A DNA stretch of 24,469 nucleotides. Origin: a virus. The position numbers were made by a program, and so were the translations under genes. Shown piece after piece: positions 1 to 8,600 of the stretch (its first letter is position 1; every line of letters starts with the position of its first letter). A model generated the notes under the pieces. The model did no database searches and was not told where the DNA came from. It worked only from the letters and a program-made list of their open reading frames with translations. The stretch lies in IMG/VR virus record IMGVR_UViG_3300046462_000042, positions 1 to 24,469 of that record. One strand, written 5' to 3'.

Positions 1-563
1 TCATCCGCCCCGCGCATCAGCAGACCGGCTTGCGTCTGATTCAGGATCGTGCCGACTTCGGATTCGGCTTCGTCGAAGTCTTCCACGCCGAGCGACTTCT
101 TGCGTTCGGCATAAGATTTCTTGAAATTGTCGACTTCTTCCTGTTCCTTGCGCTGCGCGTCGAGTTGAGCGCGGTCTTTGGCTTCCTGCGCGGACTTCTG
201 CTCCATCCACTTGTCGTATGCTTCGGAGAACCGCGTCTCGTCGTAGTCATACTGGTCGAGCGTAGGCTTTGCGGCGAGCGCCTGGACGGGCGGCGGCAAC
301 TTTGCGCGCAGCTCGTCGTTCTGCTTCTGGAGTTCGCGCTTCTCGCGAAGAATCTCCTTGTGGCTCTTGCGCAACTCCGCGACCCACTTGGGCGCCGGTT
401 GGCCCTTCAGTGACGGGGGATCACCTTCAGGTTGCTCGGCGCCCTCCGCAGGCTCTTGCTCTTGGGACTCCTGATCTTCGTCGTCAAACAAAGCGGGAAC
501 CGCGATTTCGGTAGGCTGTTCCTGCTCAAGTTCGGTTTGCTGCGCGTCGAGTTCTTCGTTCAT
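1..563 (-). CDS. Capsid scaffolding protein, N-terminal part (runs off the window)
   Basis: The reading frame opens at ATG 561-563 on the minus strand and stays open to the window edge, giving about 187 codons with the C-terminus missing. AAAGGTGA lies 5-6 bases before the ATG. The first 50 or so residues are very acidic and rich in Gln and Glu. A charged, coiled-coil-prone stretch follows (KWVAELRKSHKEI, residues about 60-85), then a KPTLDQYDYDE segment and another long Glu/Lys/Gln helix. That architecture, together with a place next to terminase and portal genes, fits the scaffolding proteins of P22-like podoviruses, which guide capsid assembly and then leave the procapsid. The major capsid gene would be expected just beyond the left edge. 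The assignment rests on composition and position, because scaffold proteins diverge quickly. Confidence 0.72.
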   Translation of the reverse strand, partial: MNEELDAQQTELEQEQPTEIAVPALFDDEDQESQEQEPAEGAEQPEGDPPSLKGQPAPKWVAELRKSHKEILREKRELQKQNDELRAKLPPPVQALAAKPTLDQYDYDETRFSEAYDKWMEQKSAQEAKDRAQLDAQRKEQEEVDNFKKSYAERKKSLGVEDFDEAESEVGTILNQTQAGLLMRGAD

Positions 564-652
564 TCACTCACCTTTAGGTGGAAAAATGCAATTCGGCAAG
601 TATACGACAAATCCACCTAGTAAGGATGACGATATACGTCTACCATGCACAC

Positions 653-790
653 ATGGACCGATTTCAAATTTACCTGCCCGAGCCGATGCTGAAGCGACTA
701 CGCGAGATTGCCGATAAAGAAGGCTATTCTGTAGCCGAGGTGATAAGGCGCATGGTTCAGAAACAACTCGACGAAAAGGAACAGAAGTGA
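653..790 (+). CDS. Small ribbon-helix-helix (CopG-type) DNA-binding protein
   Basis: This 45-residue protein starts MDRFQIYLPEPMLKRL and continues through a helix-turn-helix-like part (ADKEGYSVAEVIRRMVQ). It is a classic RHH pattern: a short beta strand (RFQIYLP), then two amphipathic helices with the SVAEVIRR signature. RHH proteins bind operators as dimers, so this one probably regulates its own operon. I chose ATG 653 because the domain begins there. The frame also extends to ATG 626 and GTG 578, but those residues look non-coding. No start has a well-spaced Shine-Dalgarno sequence. The stop overlaps the GTG start of the next gene by 4 bases (GTGA). It is the first gene of a rightward trio that runs against the surrounding late genes. 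Confidence 0.7.
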   Translation: MDRFQIYLPEPMLKRLREIADKEGYSVAEVIRRMVQKQLDEKEQK

Positions 791-1011
791 AACTGATCGC
801 AATCGTGCTGCTCTCACTTGCCGTGCTGCGAGTGCTTTACCTGATGCGTCATTCGGTCATGGATGCGATCGGGTTCGTGATCCTGTTCCCATTCGTGCTG
901 GCCGATGACATCCGGCGTAATGGCCGTGAAGTGCTCAAGACTATTTTCGGATGGAGCGCTGCGATTGGCGTTCTGTTCCTCATCATCACCGTTTTTCAAA
1001 TCTCATTCTGA
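787..1011 (+). CDS. Small membrane protein, unknown function
   Basis: A 74-residue protein starting at GTG 787, which overlaps the preceding stop (GTGA). It has a hydrophobic N-terminal segment (residues about 2-20, IAIVLLSLAVLRVLYLM), a second at about 26-41 (GFVILFPFVLADD) and a third at about 55-73 (SAAIGVLFLIITVFQISF). Two or three membrane passes are therefore likely. Arg/Lys-rich loops (DDIRRNGREVLK) lie between the second and third. I do not recognise a family. A holin is conceivable from size and topology, but no endolysin or spanin is adjacent. As the middle gene of a putative moron operon it could equally alter the envelope of the lysogen. Its stop overlaps the next ATG by one base (TGATG). 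Confidence 0.6.
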   Translation: MKLIAIVLLSLAVLRVLYLMRHSVMDAIGFVILFPFVLADDIRRNGREVLKTIFGWSAAIGVLFLIITVFQISF

Positions 1012-1598
1012 TGCGTAATTTCCACGTAATTAAAGACGGCATGGACGTAAGCGCCCTCGCACTCGCAATCTCGATGGACCCTGATCTGTGGACGGCTGAC
1101 ACGTTCTTGCGCAACTATCCACAGGGACCATTCGGCGATACAGACACGATCATGCTGCGCTTCCCGGAGATTCAGACCGGCATGAGTGAGGAAGAGATCG
1201 ATCTGTACAAGGCAAACAAGCTTGCCGGGTACGATCAGCACGAGTCGATAGCATGGCCGGCATGGTCGAAGCTCACGCAGGCACATGAGTTCGTGTTCAA
1301 TCTGGCGCGGTTCTCTTTGGCGACGCGCGTCGGCCGGGTGATGATCAACCGGATTCGCCCAGGCGGCAGGATCTTTCGACATGCCGACACGCCCGAGCAC
1401 GTCAGATATTGGCGCCGCTTTCACCTTGTGATTCAGGGCCAGCCAGGCGCGGTCATCTACTGCGGCAACGGCGAAGGCGACGAGACGCTTCAGATGCTGA
1501 CGGGGCGCCTATTCTGGTTCAGAAATGAACTTGAACACGAAGTGCGCAATGAATCATCCGTCGATCGCATCTCGATGGTGATCGATCTGCACGTCTAA
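1011..1598 (+). CDS. Aspartyl/asparaginyl beta-hydroxylase-like 2OG-Fe(II) oxygenase
   Basis: A 195-residue protein starting at ATG 1011, which overlaps the previous stop (TGATG). The C-terminal half has the features of the AspH family, cupin-fold dioxygenases that use 2-oxoglutarate, O2 and Fe(II). These are IRPGGRIFRHADTP (H124 and D126 as the HxD pair), YWRRFHLVI (R136, the usual R-x-H strand), a Gly-rich turn, and ELEHEVRNES (H176, the distal metal ligand) followed by DRISMVIDL (R186, the probable 2OG-binding Arg). All expected active-site residues are present, so the enzyme is probably functional. The N-terminal 100 residues are less recognisable and may bind substrate. The substrate is unknown: a virion protein or a host protein or small molecule are possibilities. 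The gene converges on terL and their ends overlap by a few bases. Confidence 0.82.
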   Translation: MRNFHVIKDGMDVSALALAISMDPDLWTADTFLRNYPQGPFGDTDTIMLRFPEIQTGMSEEEIDLYKANKLAGYDQHESIAWPAWSKLTQAHEFVFNLARFSLATRVGRVMINRIRPGGRIFRHADTPEHVRYWRRFHLVIQGQPGAVIYCGNGEGDETLQMLTGRLFWFRNELEHEVRNESSVDRISMVIDLHV

Positions 1599-2869
1599 AC
1601 CTTGGCCCAGTGATTCACGGTCGGAATGATGCGGACGTTTCTCGCCATTTCGGCCGTGTGACGTTTCCGCTCGGATACGTTCTTGAAGTGCTCCATTGCG
1701 ACGGCGACGTATCGGAAGCTATCCGCGGCGTGCGAATGCTCATCATGCTTCGGATGGCCAGACTTCGCGCGTGTGTAGCGGCGAAGATGCTCGATCAGTT
1801 CGTCGACATCATCTGAATCTGAAAAGAAAGCGTTCTTGAGCGCTGTGCGTGCCTTCTTGATGCCCGGTTCGACGCCGATTTCCGGGACCGTCTCCACCTG
1901 CCAGCCAAGCTTTTGCACGGTCTGTTTCGTCGTTAGACCGGTCTGAACGGATCGCGCATTCCCATCATGCGGCAGCCAGATGACCGAATGCTTCCAGCCG
2001 TTATCCTTCAGCCATTCGCAGTAGTGCTCGATAGCGTAGTTGTTGTCTTCGTGGAAACCTACGACGCGTAGGCCGCTGATGTCCGCCTGCGCGATCGTTA
2101 TCGACATGCTGTCGTTGATGCCCAAGTCGAAAACGGCATGAGTGCCGAGCACAGGATCAGGGAGCAACGGCCGAATCCTGCCTTGCGTGGCTAGTTCGTG
2201 CATCTCGCGGCGATAGATGGCGCCGGACACCGCAGACTTCGGAATGCCTTCCCAGATATGATCGTAGTCGTCTGGATCGTCCGCCATCGACCGTTGCCGC
2301 TCTGCTTCCATTGCGGCATTCCAGAACGGGTTCTTATCCCAGTTGACCTCGATGATTCTGGCGTTGGCGGGGCGTTTCTGGATGAACGTCGTGTAGACCG
2401 GATCGGTATCGAGCTCGGGGTTCATGCTGAACCAAATCTCAGACGTATCTTTCCGGATAGTCGGCAGGAAAAGATCGAGCGAATCTTTCGAGATGGCCTG
2501 TGCTTCCTCGCCCCATGCAATATCGATGTCGTTCAGCGATTTAATCGATGTCGCCGTTTCGTCGCTCAGTCCTCGAAAGATGAACTTGCTGCCGTTTGGA
2601 GCCGTGATTTCCTTCTTCGTGATATTGAAGAAGCCTTCCAGACCGCAGTCTTTGATGCGCTGCTCGATGATTGCCTTGACGGATTCATCGATCGATTCCT
2701 GAATTTCCCGGAAGCACAGAATGCGCAATGGCTCTGCCGCAGCGCGGATCACCAGCGCGGTTGCGCACGCCATTGACTTACCCGAACCGCGTCCACCGTG
2801 AAAAATGGTGTACCGCGGGCCTTGGCTAAGTAGGCATTCGGCCCAATCCGGGAGAGATACTTCGCTCAT
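1595..2869 (-). CDS. terL: Terminase large subunit (ATPase and nuclease)
   Basis: TerL drives DNA into the procapsid through the portal and cuts the concatemer. This 424-residue protein has a Walker A motif (GGRGSGKS, residues 25-32). It also has a Walker B-like segment, IDIAWGEEA (115-123), with the catalytic-type Glu-Glu, and a SMNPE coupling-like motif. The C-terminal RNase H-like nuclease contributes Asp residues in FDLGIND, LPHDGNAR and HAADSFRY. The length and motifs fit the PBSX/Terminase_3-type proteins rather than the roughly 500-residue P22 gp2. The ATG overlaps the portal stop (ATGA), so the two are likely coupled. The 3' end meets the rightward hydroxylase gene head-on with no room for a terminator. 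Confidence 0.93.
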   Translation of the reverse strand: MSEVSLPDWAECLLSQGPRYTIFHGGRGSGKSMACATALVIRAAAEPLRILCFREIQESIDESVKAIIEQRIKDCGLEGFFNITKKEITAPNGSKFIFRGLSDETATSIKSLNDIDIAWGEEAQAISKDSLDLFLPTIRKDTSEIWFSMNPELDTDPVYTTFIQKRPANARIIEVNWDKNPFWNAAMEAERQRSMADDPDDYDHIWEGIPKSAVSGAIYRREMHELATQGRIRPLLPDPVLGTHAVFDLGINDSMSITIAQADISGLRVVGFHEDNNYAIEHYCEWLKDNGWKHSVIWLPHDGNARSVQTGLTTKQTVQKLGWQVETVPEIGVEPGIKKARTALKNAFFSDSDDVDELIEHLRRYTRAKSGHPKHDEHSHAADSFRYVAVAMEHFKNVSERKRHTAEMARNVRIIPTVNHWAKV

Positions 2870-5172
2870 TTACCGACCGCGGCATGATTCGACACATGCA
2901 CTGGAGGCGCCACAGGAGCCGGCGCATTGCCTGCGGTCAATTGCTGCGCGGATGGGTCGACTTGCTGCGTGCCGTGCAAAGCATTGATGCCCGGAGATGG
3001 CGCGGCGATACCTGTCGAGATAGCCTGATTCACCTTGGCATCCATCGGTCCTTGCGGTTGGCTCTGGCTCACTTGTCCGGCCTGCGCGTTCACGCGGTTC
3101 TCGATGTTCTGAAGCATGGCCATGATGGTCGACAACTGGCTTGCATTCGTATCCGAGATCGCCTGTGCTGCTTTCGCCTGGTTGAGTTCGGCAGAGGAAA
3201 GCGCTTGCACGGCTGTCGCTTCGCTCTTGGTTGCGTTGGCCTGAGACTCGCGAGCCTGAGCCAGTAGCGCGACCGTCTGAGCGTCGGGCGGTGCGTTTGC
3301 CGCCTGTTGCTGCTCGGCGTCGAGTTCTTGCTGTTCCTCGTCGTTCGGCTTCACGACGCCAGCCTTGACGAGCTGCATCCGCGCGAACTTGGAAAGGTCT
3401 TCCATGCCCTCGCCGTCGAGATTCCGCACGAGCGTCGCGAGCATCAATTGCTGCATCTGCGGATCGGAGATCCCCGGCAGAATCTTCGCGATTGCGTTGA
3501 CGGTCGAATCTTTTCGGCTGTTGAACGCCGGACCAACGTCGACAAACACATCGAGGCCGGGCGTGAACGAGCGCGCAATCGTCGGCTTTCCTTCGTCATC
3601 GATTGCCGGTACGTTGATCGTCGTAGACTCGGGCGAGCCGTCCTCGCCATTGGCAGAGAACTTGCGGCTGTCTTCGGTATAGATGTCGCACGCCATCGAC
3701 AGATAAATCTTGCCGCAGCGCTGCATCGCACGCGACATGTTGTCGACGAAGATGTAGACCTGCATGTCTTGATGCGCCTGCACACGACTTACCAGCGCAT
3801 CGGACGTATTGGAAGTAACTTGGCCAGCTGCCAGATCGCCACCCGTCACATCCATCATGTCGGCAGCGGTAATCTGCACGAGGCCGGCGAGCGCAGGAGG
3901 AACGTCCGGCTGCTTGATGTATCCGACCGGGCCCGAGACCGTCTGCGAGCCATCTGCGCCGGTAATCGGGTTGACCGTCAGGTACGGATTGTTGTCGACC
4001 AGATCGCGCGCCCATGCCAATTCATGCCCAGCGACTTGTTCAGGCACGAAGATTGGCTTCTCGCGCGGCGTGAATGCCGTGATGTCCGCAAGCGTGCTGA
4101 TCTGCATGTTGTACAGGCGCTGCGAGTCCTTCGCGAGCCGTACAGCGCCTTGGAAGCGTTCGATACCATCGATGATCTGGCGAATACCGTAGACAACCAC
4201 AATCGGAATCTCAGAGCCAGCAATGTAGCCGCAGTCCTTCAGAACGCCGCAGCCATCCATGAAGTACTTGCGCACTTTCTTGGTGTTACGCTTTCCGCTG
4301 CGGACCTTGATGTATCCGACCGATCCCAAGTGCTGCTCTTGTTCCTCCGCTGCTTCCCGATCGTCTGCGTCAAGTCCGGCATAGACCTTCTGCTCGACGC
4401 CAGAATGCGGTTCGCGCCAGACCGAATACTTCTCGATCTTCTTCTCGACCTCGTAATACTCGCCGATGTAGACGGAATCATTCGTGAACCAGTCGAATTG
4501 CTTCAGCGAGCGGACCATCTTGAAACTGCTCGGTCGATTTTCGAGCTCCACCGCATCACCGAGATATTCGGTCGTGTACGTGTCCCATGAGATCGGGTTC
4601 AGTACCGTACACCACTTCGCATCCGACTTGTCGAGCTTCCGGCTATCCGGATCGAAGAACACGCTGATGTCTGCATCGTTGATCGGCTCGAAGCAAATGC
4701 GTTGCGGCGTATCGTCGTCGAGTTCGGTTTCCGCGCGATGGTCGTAGTCATTCGTCAGGCGCCACGCTCCAACGCCGCCCGCTACTGCTTCCTCGAATGC
4801 GGACACATACACGTCTTGGGCGCCGCTGTATTGCTCGTCCGACCGGTAGACGATGCGGAGCGCGTCGAGATCATCTTGGCGGCTGTCATCTTCGCTAGAC
4901 CGAAAGTTGACCGTCATCGCATTGGCACGGTATTCAGAGACAATCCGGCGCACGGCTTTCTGCACCTTGTTCACAACGAAGCGCGGCCGGTTGTTGAACT
5001 GCGCGCCTAGGCCACCTTCCCACTGCGCGCCGTCGACGAAGGCAAAGCGCCGGTCTTCGAGTGCTGCGAGTCGAATTTGCTGTTGCGGCCCATAAGCGCG
5101 ATCGAATCGGGCCGTCGCGCGCTCCCAAACCTTCGCCTGTCGTTCTTCTTTGGTCAGAGCCATAGCACCCAT
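2866..5172 (-). CDS. P22-like portal protein
   Basis: This 768-residue protein forms the dodecameric ring at one capsid vertex through which DNA enters and leaves. The N-terminus (KEERQAKVWERATARFDRAY, then a DGAQWEG motif and RPRFVVNKV) and the following region on rewriting Asp/Asn-rich segments match the P22 gp1 family, whose member in P22 is 725 residues. The C-terminal 150 residues are rich in Gln and Ala with a predicted long helix (AVQALSSAELNQAKAAQA), reminiscent of the barrel helix of P22 portal. ATG 5172 is used here. A second ATG nine bases downstream is an alternative. The start lies within the last codons of the acetyltransferase gene, and the stop overlaps terL. Confidence 0.92.
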   Translation of the reverse strand: MGAMALTKEERQAKVWERATARFDRAYGPQQQIRLAALEDRRFAFVDGAQWEGGLGAQFNNRPRFVVNKVQKAVRRIVSEYRANAMTVNFRSSEDDSRQDDLDALRIVYRSDEQYSGAQDVYVSAFEEAVAGGVGAWRLTNDYDHRAETELDDDTPQRICFEPINDADISVFFDPDSRKLDKSDAKWCTVLNPISWDTYTTEYLGDAVELENRPSSFKMVRSLKQFDWFTNDSVYIGEYYEVEKKIEKYSVWREPHSGVEQKVYAGLDADDREAAEEQEQHLGSVGYIKVRSGKRNTKKVRKYFMDGCGVLKDCGYIAGSEIPIVVVYGIRQIIDGIERFQGAVRLAKDSQRLYNMQISTLADITAFTPREKPIFVPEQVAGHELAWARDLVDNNPYLTVNPITGADGSQTVSGPVGYIKQPDVPPALAGLVQITAADMMDVTGGDLAAGQVTSNTSDALVSRVQAHQDMQVYIFVDNMSRAMQRCGKIYLSMACDIYTEDSRKFSANGEDGSPESTTINVPAIDDEGKPTIARSFTPGLDVFVDVGPAFNSRKDSTVNAIAKILPGISDPQMQQLMLATLVRNLDGEGMEDLSKFARMQLVKAGVVKPNDEEQQELDAEQQQAANAPPDAQTVALLAQARESQANATKSEATAVQALSSAELNQAKAAQAISDTNASQLSTIMAMLQNIENRVNAQAGQVSQSQPQGPMDAKVNQAISTGIAAPSPGINALHGTQQVDPSAQQLTAGNAPAPVAPPVHVSNHAAVGK

Positions 5173-5612
5173 TTCCGCTCAAAAGGTTCGAAACCCATTC
5201 CAGCAAAGAAATCACCGCATGGGAATGCCAGCTTTTCGCCTGCCATCCAGCATTTCACGCCGCGCCTAACCAGCTCTGCGCGAGTTGCCGCAAAGAGCGC
5301 TTTCCCATGCTCAAGGCCGCGTCGCGTCGGTTCGACATAAAAGATGTCGCCGATTCCTTCCATGCATCCGCCATAGTGGATGCTCGGACGAACGAAAGCG
5401 ACGAAGTAGGCGACGATCTGGCCCTCAAGCCGCCCGATCATCATCATTAGCTGGTCGGCATCCTGCATCGCGCGATAGAGAGGAACATTCGGCTCTAGCT
5501 CATATCCCATCTGCTTGTGAATGCTGATCTCATCGTAATGCTCGTCCAGCAACGGACGTAGTTCTGCATACACATCCTGAAACTTTTCGACAGAGAAGAC
5601 TGGTGTGTTCAT
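5154..5612 (-). CDS. GNAT-family acetyltransferase
   Basis: A 152-residue protein starting MNTPVFSVEKFQDVY, with TTAGGA well placed before ATG 5612. The core has the GNAT beta4-alpha3 motif A, GDIFYVEPTRRGLEHGKALF (V-x-P-x-x-R-x-x-x-x-G), which binds the acetyl-CoA pyrophosphate. It ends in FFAGMGFEPFERKWVLWL, the usual F-x-x-x-G-F end of GNAT enzymes. It sits between the gp16-like ejection protein and the portal and overlaps the portal start by 19 bases. It is therefore expressed with the virion genes, although it need not be structural. GNAT genes at similar positions occur in other podophages as far as I recall. Its acetyl acceptor cannot be read from sequence. Confidence 0.85.
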   Translation of the reverse strand: MNTPVFSVEKFQDVYAELRPLLDEHYDEISIHKQMGYELEPNVPLYRAMQDADQLMMMIGRLEGQIVAYFVAFVRPSIHYGGCMEGIGDIFYVEPTRRGLEHGKALFAATRAELVRRGVKCWMAGEKLAFPCGDFFAGMGFEPFERKWVLWL

Positions 5613-5619
5613 AGTTGTC

Positions 5620-8600
5620 CTAACGGCGACCGTTAAACTGATTTGCGGCTGTGGCGCCGGCCACATACCCCGCTTTCTGCGACAGTTGCTGGATGAACAG
5701 ACGACGGGCCGCGAGCGATTCGTAATTGCGCAATGCTGAGGCCAATAGTTTACCGTTAGAAAGAAGCTTTGCCGCGTTCTCGGTCGTGATCGAGGAAACC
5801 TTTTGCGTGATCGTGCGGTTTAGAGCGCCACTTATTGCGCCAACCACGAGGCCGCCAGCAGCGCCGAACGGTCCCGCAGCAGAGCCAAGAGCGCCGCCGA
5901 TCAGGCTTTGGACTGTGGCATCCTTGAACGCCTCACCGAGATTGCGCCCGAAGCGCTTCGCTGCCCCTTGGTTCTGCGCTGTATCGCTGCCGCCGATCTT
6001 GCCAGTCTTGGCATATGTCGTCGTCTGGTTATGCAAGTCCTGCGCGACGCTGCCGAACTGGCTCGCATCCTCTTTCGACATGAACGGCGAATACTTGTCG
6101 GCCGCACCCTTGAACGTACCACGGTTGAATTCCGTTCCGCCTCGGCTGTTCAGGTTGCGATCCGATACTTCGCTCAGTGCCAGCTCGCGCGCCTTCTGCT
6201 GGCGCAGTGCGATCGCCTTCGAGCGGTCAGCCGCTTCCATGTCCGGCAGCAGCTTGTCGAGCTTGCGCAGATCGGCGGGCGACGATGCGTTGCTCACCAC
6301 GTCTTGAGCCTGCGCGAGCGCCGTCTGGCTCGTTTTCTGCGATTCGATCGAGGCGATGTTCTGCGCGTGCGCGCCGTGCAGTTCCTTGTAGGCCGCCGAT
6401 TGGTTGTCGAGAATGCCCTTGAACTCTTCATGCGCTACCGCATGTTTCTCGCTGGATGCGAGCGCGCGTCGGATGTACTCTTGACCTTCGGCCGGCAGTC
6501 CTGTTAGATCGTTCTTGTTCTGAAGGTGCTTAGCCAATGCTGCCAGCGCGTCGAGCGTCGCATCCGGAACCTTGTCGGCAGGACGAAAGCCGGGCTTCAT
6601 CTGTTCCGCTTTGACGCTGTTGATCGTGTTGATCAGCTTTTCAGCGCTCACTTCGCCAGTTGCCGGGTTTATCGCCCCATTGACACGAGTCTGCAACGCA
6701 GTCATGGCGTCAATAGGACCGCTCGCTTCGGCGAACTTCGCTCTGGCTGCACCGTATTCCGGATAGGCTTGGTCCATCTGTTCGAGTAGCGCCTTCTTTA
6801 CCGCTGTGTAGCGCGTTACCTTGGACGTATCGCCGGCGAGTGAAGCCTTCGAAATCAGACCATCGATACCCTGCTTCGCGTCCAGCAAGCCGCGCCCGGT
6901 TGCCGTAACTGAGCCGTCCGGATTGACCGTAATCGCCGCTTGCTCGCCACGGTCGGCCGCAATGTCGCCAGCCTCGCCAATCGCTTCCTTGAACGTCGGC
7001 CGCTTCGCGAGATTCTTCCACGCATCAGAATCGAACGTCGTCGATGCATTCATTGGCAGGAAGTTATCCGACGCATCCGCGCTTCGTGCCGCTTTCGCCG
7101 CCGCCAACTGTTCGGGCGTGCCAGTGATCTGGTCGAGCGTCGCGGCCGCATCGGCATGCTTCGCCTTCTGCAAGTCCTCGAACACGGTCGAGCCTTGATC
7201 TGCTGCGATCTTCTTGGCGAGTTTGACTGGCGCTTCAAACTGCGGCGCTTGGAGACGATCGGCCACCGGCTTGGCGAGCGGTTGGACTTCGGTCTGCCCT
7301 TGCGCTGCCAGTGCGTCACTACGCTGCGCTGCTGCCTCGCCGGCCTGTTCTGCTGCCTGTGGAGCAGCAGGCGTGCCGGGATTGTTCGGCGCTTCCGCCG
7401 GCATCGAGCCAGGCGCTTTGCCTTTCTGCAGCGCTGCAGCAATCGCCTCGTCATTGTTCGCGCTCGCGTTGGCAGCAACAGACGGATTCGCGTTCGTGTT
7501 CGCCTTTTGCAACGTCGTTACGTTCGCATCGTTCGCCATTTCGGCTGCAGTCGGCGTGTAACCGGGCGTTTGCGACGCAGGAGCCGTTTCGATCTTCGTC
7601 GCCAATTCGTTTGGCGTGTGACCGGTTGCGCTCGCGATGTCGGCCGCGACCTGAGCGTCAGGCGCCGCGCCACTGGCTGCGACCTTCGTCGCTTCAGACG
7701 GAGTACCGCCGAACATCTCTTGCAGGCGTGCGATGCCCTTGGCAACAGTCGGATTCTCGGCGAGAGCAGATACGCCCTTGCCAATGACCTTGCCGACGCC
7801 GAGGCCAGCCGCACCCGCGCCAGCGCCTACAGCCGCATCGCGCGCGACTTCGCCTATTGACTTGTTCTGCGCCACAGCAGGAGCCGCACCAGCGACAGCA
7901 CCGCCAGCGACAGCGCCTGGAAGCGATGCGCCGCCCATCGCGGCATACGGAGCCGCCTCACCGACGAATCCAGCAACCTTGCCAGCCGTGCTGTTGTTCG
8001 TGTCGCGTGCCATCTTGGCGTCGATTTGCTGATGCGCAGCGTTCGCTTGGTTTGCAAAGTCATCTGCGCCCACCAGGCGACCGCCAGCCGAGGCAATGTC
8101 GAGCAGACTGCCTGCGACGCCGCCAACAGCCTTCTCCGCCACGTCTGACAGCGTAGAGCCGTTCTGCGCTGCGGTTGCCGGGTTCTGCGGAGCGGTAGGC
8201 ATTGCGTCAGCCGATACGCCACCGAGCGGATTCCAGCCGCTGCTAGTGTCCTGCGCGGGCGTTTGCTGAGCGGGCATCGTCAGCGTGCCATTGGCGACAC
8301 CGGCCTTGATCGTCGCCAGTTGATCTGGCGTGAGCGTGCCAGTCTGCATTGCTGCGAGCGTTTGCGGGCCGATCGGCTTAGCTGCTGGCGTCGATTGCGC
8401 GCCGGAAACAGGTGGCATACCAGATTGCGGCCCAGAAACTGGAGGCATGCCAGACTGTGGCTTTTGCAACTGGCTCGGATCGATACCGATCTTCGAAGCG
8501 CGCTGCTCTACTGCCTTCATATCTTCAGGAGACAGACGGCCAGCGTTGTAGTCCGCCACGATCTGAGCATTGACGCCAGCACCGGGCGGCGCAGCCTGCG

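Noticed and set aside
586-717. 43-codon frame with AGGTGG before its ATG, overlapping the RHH gene in another frame
   Set aside because: It has a fair ribosome site, but most of it lies inside the RHH frame, which has clear family features; its own sequence shows none.
578-790. Longer starts (GTG 578, ATG 626) for the RHH gene
   Set aside because: The added residues do not resemble protein coding and the RHH domain starts right at ATG 653; no start has a convincing ribosome site, so this remains uncertain.
787-1011. Membrane protein as a holin
   Set aside because: Size and topology allow it, but no endolysin or spanin gene is nearby and it is grouped with a regulator and an oxygenase; left as unknown.
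3307-4590. Long rightward open frame of 427 codons opposite the portal gene
   Set aside because: It lies entirely on the reverse strand of a clear portal gene; the sequence is Arg/Leu/His-rich and shows no family pattern, as expected for a GC-driven shadow frame.
6940-7860. Rightward 306-codon frame opposite the ejection-protein gene
   Set aside because: Strongly Arg-rich, no ribosome site, wholly antisense to the gp16-like gene.
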